Program-made: the position numbers and the translations under genes
Notes under the pieces: model-generated
The model's input: only the letters and a program-made list of their open reading frames with translations
Databases searched by the model: none
Told to the model about the DNA's origin: nothing
Source of the DNA: Sphaerosporella brunnea
Lineage: Eukaryota; Ascomycota; Pezizomycetes; Pezizales; Pyronemataceae
Reading direction: 5' to 3'
Length of the DNA stretch: 30,570 nt
NCBI GenBank assembly: GCA_008704415.1
Contig: VXIS01000444.1
Location: 1-30,570 of the forward strand
Shown: piece after piece, positions 30,541 to 30,570 of the stretch
Layout of the letters: every line of letters begins with the position of its first letter
Numbering within the stretch: the first letter of the stretch is position 1

Positions 30541-30570
30541 CTTCAAACCCTGCATCGCGTCCTGCACCGA

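Overview
The window looks like nuclear DNA of a filamentous ascomycete (Pezizomycotina). Its best gene models are split by short introns (45-65 nt, one of 99 nt) with GT...AG ends and a CTAAC, CTAAT or CTGAC branch site. The families present, a sugar-porter MFS transporter and a small F-box protein, are typical of that group. Species cannot be read from the sequence. The class (Sordariomycetes-like) is only an impression. Gene density is low: most of the 30.6 kb is intergenic DNA of mixed composition with homopolymer tracts and microsatellites.

Layout. 1-715: a lysine-rich open frame running in from the left edge, followed by a short tail ending in an AAAAC repeat, possibly the end of a retroelement. 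1825-2016: a small ORF with a good start context. 3364-4183 (-): an F-box protein gene with one clear intron and one unresolved frame change. 4184-6551: intergenic, A-rich tracts. 6552-6971 (-): a two-exon gene for a small cysteine-rich protein. 7000-15850: a long gene-poor stretch with long A and T tracts, a fold-back repeat, a cluster of GGTGTSA boxes and some coding-like remnants. 15852-18755 (+): the largest gene, three exons and about 931 residues, with a disordered N-terminal half, a helical middle and two C-terminal RRM-like domains. 18756-23670: intergenic. 23675-24777 (-): two weaker multi-exon gene candidates. 26286-28234 (+): an intact seven-exon MFS sugar transporter of 532 residues, the most secure call. 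29100-30570: a repeat block with a 29-bp minisatellite inside a duplicated 261-bp unit, a 27/33-bp minisatellite open in most frames, and an inverted repeat near the right edge.

The genes show no shared pathway: a transporter, an F-box adaptor and an RNA-binding-type protein are not an evident cluster. Nothing here amounts to a clear new system. The most useful leads are the RRM-like protein, the cysteine-rich small protein with a microsatellite-encoded Pro-Tyr repeat, and the repeat block at the right end. All exon junctions were deduced by eye from splice signals and frame arithmetic, and none is backed by transcript data.
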